Source of the DNA: UKL13-2 sp043744255
Lineage (GTDB): Bacteria > Pseudomonadota > Gammaproteobacteria > Burkholderiales > Usitatibacteraceae
Assembly: GCA_043744255.1 (NCBI GenBank)
Contig: JAYTVA010000062.1
Coordinates: 12,330 to 76,329 of the forward strand
Direction: 5' to 3'
Length of the DNA stretch: 64,000 bases
In this document: piece by piece, positions 61,030 through 64,000 of the stretch
Numbering within the stretch: the first letter of the stretch is position 1
How the letters are laid out: the number at the start of each line of letters is the position of its first letter
Position numbers and translations under genes: made by a program
The notes under the pieces: generated by a model
What the model was told of the DNA's origin: nothing
The model's database searches: none
What the model saw: the letters and a program-made list of their open reading frames with translations, nothing else

Positions 61030-61446
61030 TTCTTTTGCGGTAGCCAGAGTTTCCTCGTTGATGAGTACGAATCGTTGTTATTTTCGCGCGGTGACGCGGC
61101 CAAAAGATTGCGTGCAATTCCCAAAGCCGTTCGAGAGTCTAGCAAGTTTCGCGTGTGGCGGCACGCCGCGTCGATTGGCATCGCTTGACCATTCGCCCGG
61201 CAATAGGTAAGGTACGTTATTGCGCACTGCACAATTCATCCTCAAGTGACCCTTGTTCGCCCGCCAGGGCCGAATTGCTGTCAGTCCCCTCACTCGCACG
61301 GGGGGTGACGCGAAGTTGGACGTCATGTAGCCGCACAACGGCATCGGTTCAATCGCACTATCGGGGAGGCCACTCTATGCTCGTGCATGCGGCGAGCCAG
61401 AGTGTGTGCGCCTCCGTTTTTGATCCGTTTAATTGTGAATACGACT
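61030..61446. promoter_or_regulatory. Divergent control region between the sigma factor and ilvB
   Basis: 417 bp without a supportable gene. A possible plus-strand promoter for ilvB is TTGACC (61185-61190), 17 bp, TAAGGT (61208-61213); the -10 is poor. I looked for a leader peptide rich in Ile, Leu and Val codons with an attenuator and found none that convinces. The longer in-frame ilvB start at 61387 lies inside this region. Confidence 0.35.
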
Positions 61447-63198
61447 ATGAAACTCTCTGACGCTCCTACTACCGCGCAAGCAGCATCCCACCTCGAACCG
61501 CTGTCCGGCGCAGAAATCCTTTGTCGCTCACTGAAAGCCGAAGGAGTCGATTTTGTGTTCGGCTACCCCGGCGGTGCCGTACTGGTGATCTACGACGAGA
61601 TTCACAAACAGAATCACTTTCAGCACATCCTCGTGCGCCACGAGCAGGCTGCCGTCCATGCGGCCGACGCGTACGCGCGCACCACGGGTCGCCCCGGCAT
61701 CGCCTTGGTCACCTCGGGTCCCGGTGTCACCAATGCGGTGACCGGCATCGCTACGGCCTACATGGACTCGATCCCCATGGTCATCATCACTGGGCAAGTA
61801 CCCACGCACGCCATCGGCCAAGACGCGTTTCAGGAATGCGACACCGTTGGCATCACGCGCCCCTGCGTCAAACACAATTTCTTGGTCAAGGATGTTGCTG
61901 ACCTTGCAACCACCATCAAGAAAGCGTTCTACATCGCCACCACCGGCCGTCCCGGCCCGGTTGTGGTTGATATTCCCAAAGACGTGTCGATGATGAAGAC
62001 GCCGTTCCACTACCCCGAGTCAGTGGAAATGCGCTCGTACAAACCGATTACCAAAGGACACAGCGGCCAGATTAAAAAGGCGATGCAGTTACTGCTAAAC
62101 GCCGAGCGGCCAATGATTTATGTCGGCGGCGGCGCAATTCTCGGCGATGCATCGAACGAAGTGACCGACCTGGTGCGCACGCTCGGCTACCCTTGTACCA
62201 ACACGCTCATGGGGCTTGGCGCGTACCCGGCGACCGACAAACAATTTGTTGGCATGCTCGGTATGCACGGCACCGTCGAAGCCAATATGGGTATGCAATT
62301 TTGCGATGTGTTGATCGCGATTGGTGCACGCTTTGACGACCGTGTGATTGGCAACCCAACCCACTTCAACGCCGGCAACCCCACCCGCAAAATCATTCAC
62401 ATCGACATTGATCCATCGTCGATTTCCAAGCGCGTGAAAGTGGAAGTGCCGATTGTTGGCAACATCAAAGACGTGTTGATCGACTTGCTTGGCCAATTGA
62501 AAGCCGCCGAACAAAAGCCGAACAAAATCGCCGCGTGGTGGAAGCAGATCGAAGAATGGCGCGCCAAAGATTGTCTCAAGTACAAAACTAACGACATCAT
62601 CAAACCACAGTACGTGATCGAGAAACTCTACGAGGTCACCAAGGGCGATGCCATCGTCACCTCCGATGTTGGCCAACACCAAATGTGGGCGGCGCAGTAC
62701 TACAAATTTGACAAGCCGCGCCGCTGGATCAACTCAGGCGGCCTTGGCACCATGGGTGTGGGGCTGCCCTATGCGATGGGCGCAAAATTCGCGTTCCCTG
62801 ATCTCGATGTCGCATGCGTGACCGGCGAAGGCTCGATCCAGATGTGCATTCAAGAGCTTTCGACCTGCAAGCAATACCACCTGCCCATCAAAGTGATTTT
62901 GCTCAACAACCGCTACCTCGGCATGGTCCGCCAGTGGCAGGATTTCTTTCACGGCAATCGTCACGCCGAAAGCTACATGGATGCACTGCCCGATTTCACC
63001 AAACTTGCCGAGGCCTATGGACATGTGGGCATGGACATCAGCAAGCCCTCCGATGTGGAGAACGCATTGAAAGACGCGTTCGCGATGAAAGATCGCCTCG
63101 TGTTCATGAACTTTGTCACCGATCAAAAAGAAAATGTGTTCCCGATGGTGCCCGGCGGCAAAGGCATTTCGGAAATGATATTGGCTGAAGATCTCTAA
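61447..63198 (+). CDS. ilvB: Acetolactate synthase large subunit
   Basis: TPP enzyme that starts valine, leucine and isoleucine synthesis. It is 583 residues from ATG 61447. The N-terminus FGYPGGAVLVIYDEI, the cofactor-activating glutamate in HEQAAVHAADAYAR near 76, and the TPP motif GEGSIQMCIQELSTCKQYHLP...NNRYLGMVRQWQ near 460-495 are present. Also often named ilvI in this group. ilvH follows 30 bp later. Confidence 0.97.
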   Translation: MKLSDAPTTAQAASHLEPLSGAEILCRSLKAEGVDFVFGYPGGAVLVIYDEIHKQNHFQHILVRHEQAAVHAADAYARTTGRPGIALVTSGPGVTNAVTGIATAYMDSIPMVIITGQVPTHAIGQDAFQECDTVGITRPCVKHNFLVKDVADLATTIKKAFYIATTGRPGPVVVDIPKDVSMMKTPFHYPESVEMRSYKPITKGHSGQIKKAMQLLLNAERPMIYVGGGAILGDASNEVTDLVRTLGYPCTNTLMGLGAYPATDKQFVGMLGMHGTVEANMGMQFCDVLIAIGARFDDRVIGNPTHFNAGNPTRKIIHIDIDPSSISKRVKVEVPIVGNIKDVLIDLLGQLKAAEQKPNKIAAWWKQIEEWRAKDCLKYKTNDIIKPQYVIEKLYEVTKGDAIVTSDVGQHQMWAAQYYKFDKPRRWINSGGLGTMGVGLPYAMGAKFAFPDLDVACVTGEGSIQMCIQELSTCKQYHLPIKVILLNNRYLGMVRQWQDFFHGNRHAESYMDALPDFTKLAEAYGHVGMDISKPSDVENALKDAFAMKDRLVFMNFVTDQKENVFPMVPGGKGISEMILAEDL

Positions 63199-63228
63199 AT
63201 TACAAACCCAGAAAAACGCCAATAAAAC

Positions 63229-63720
63229 ATGCGTCACATCCTCTCGCTATTGATTGAAAATGAAGCCGGTGCGCTGTCACGCGTCGCCGGACTATTCTCG
63301 GCTCGCGGCTACAACATCGAGTCACTCACCGTCGCGCCGACCGAAGACGCCACGCTCTCGCGTATGACTATCGTCACGTCTGGTTCGGATGATGTGATCG
63401 AACAAATCACCAAGCAGGTCAATAAGTTGGTCGATATTGTGAAGATCGTTGACCTCAACGAAGGCAAGCACGTCGAGCGCGAGCTGATGCTCGTGAAGCT
63501 GCGCGCGGTCGGCAAAGACCGCGAAGAACTGAAACGAACTGCCGATATTTTCCGCGCGCGCGTGATCGACATCACTGAGAAAACCTACGTCATCGAGCTC
63601 ACCGGTACCGGCGAAAAGCTTGATGCGTTTTTAGACGCGCTTGATCGAGCGCTGATTTTGGAAACCGTTCGCACCGGCGCTTGTGGTCTTGGGCGGGGCG
63701 AATGGGTGATTAAGGTTTAG
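63229..63720 (+). CDS. ilvH: Acetolactate synthase small (regulatory) subunit
   Basis: 163-residue ACT-domain subunit that gives valine feedback control. MRHILSLLIENEAGALSRVAGLFSARGYNIESL carries the ligand-binding glycine and asparagine residues. The C-terminal domain matches IlvH/IlvN. It is 30 bp after ilvB and 86 bp before ilvC. Confidence 0.97.
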   Translation: MRHILSLLIENEAGALSRVAGLFSARGYNIESLTVAPTEDATLSRMTIVTSGSDDVIEQITKQVNKLVDIVKIVDLNEGKHVERELMLVKLRAVGKDREELKRTADIFRARVIDITEKTYVIELTGTGEKLDAFLDALDRALILETVRTGACGLGRGEWVIKV

Positions 63721-63729
63721 GGCGTTTTG

Positions 63730-63771
63730 GGTTGAGCGTTGAGTGTCAATGCTCCTGCGCCACGCTCAACC
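63730..63771 (+). repeat. Hairpin between ilvH and ilvC
   Basis: Perfect 10-bp arms GGTTGAGCGT (63730-63739) and ACGCTCAACC (63762-63771) with a 22-nt loop. AT-rich sequence with a run of T follows at 63,780-63,788. It could be a partial terminator or an mRNA end point letting ilvC be expressed at a different level. Confidence 0.5.
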
Positions 63772-63806
63772 GCATTGAATAATTTTTTGAAACCAAGGGA
63801 ACGAAA

Positions 63807-64000
63807 ATGAAAGTTTATTACGACAAAGACTGTGACCTCTCGCTCATCAAGGGCAAAAAAGTCACCATCATCGGTTACGGCTCGCAGGGCCATGCGCACG
63901 CTCAAAACCTGAGCGAGTCCGGCGTGAAGGTCACCGTGGGCTTGCGCAAGGGCGGCGCTTCGTGGGACAAGGTCAAGAAGGCTGGCCTTAAAGTTGCCGA
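63807..64000 (+). CDS. ilvC: Ketol-acid reductoisomerase, 5' end only
   Basis: The frame from ATG 63807 reads MKVYYDKDCDLSLIKGKKVT, then IIGYGSQGHAHAQNLSESG, the N-terminal NADPH-binding glycine motif of IlvC. It runs off the window end at 64000 after about 64 codons. It completes the order ilvB-ilvH-ilvC. Confidence 0.95.
   Translation, partial: MKVYYDKDCDLSLIKGKKVTIIGYGSQGHAHAQNLSESGVKVTVGLRKGGASWDKVKKAGLKVA

Overview
The window looks like a beta-proteobacterial chromosome, most likely Burkholderiales. The evidence is families I know mainly from that class (DUF3460, DUF3619, DUF3106), the block sigma factor-DUF3619-DUF3106-RDD next to ilvI-ilvH-ilvC, and a complete iscRSUA-hscBA-fdx-iscX operon. 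No rRNA or tRNA gene is visible. All functional calls rest on motifs, domain order and gene context; no database search was possible.

Region 1 (1-29,270) is a mobile or defence island. It opens with the end of a conjugation module: a VirD4/TraG-type coupling protein, an unknown gene that may be frameshifted, and an ArdC-like antirestriction protein. A complete type I restriction-modification operon follows (hsdM-hsdS-hsdR, 4,496-11,732), then an orphan unknown gene. Next comes a tightly packed defence operon (12,453-25,927): WYL regulator, SNF2-type helicase with a DUF3883-like tail, DUF1156 adenine methylase, DUF499 ATPase, a small acidic protein, an OLD-type ATPase/TOPRIM nuclease and an ankyrin-repeat protein. 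It shares parts with class 1 DISARM but lacks DrmB- and DrmC-type genes, so it is the best candidate for an under-described system. The island tail (26,000-29,260) runs on the minus strand: a DUF2726 protein, a small membrane protein, an ADP-ribosyltransferase-like gene broken by an in-frame TAA, a VapBC pair, a 55-residue ORF, and what may be a solo insertion-sequence end.

Region 2 (29,270-42,240) is core genome: suhB and trmJ divergent, cysE, then the iron-sulfur operon. An IscR-type operator overlaps the iscR promoter. Hairpins and repeats sit between iscS and iscU and between iscA and hscB, which may set differential expression inside the operon. Between iscX and the convergent glrR lies a convincing small-RNA candidate on the minus strand, with an extended -10, a CUCCUCCC loop and an intrinsic terminator. 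A glrK-qseG-glrR-like two-component operon and a DUF3460 gene follow.

Region 3 (42,290-57,290) is central metabolism and repair: an MFS/nucleotide-transporter-like permease, serB, mfd, class I fumarase, a UPF0114 membrane protein, an acyl-CoA ligase with a CoA-ester lyase, then acsA and an MHS-family transporter. A palindromic operator candidate lies between the lyase gene and acsA. Several unrelated intergenic inverted repeats occur here.

Region 4 (57,366-64,000) holds an unknown Ala-rich protein, an isolated lptG-type permease, the RDD/DUF3106/DUF3619/sigma-factor cluster, and the branched-chain amino acid genes ilvB, ilvH and the 5' end of ilvC.
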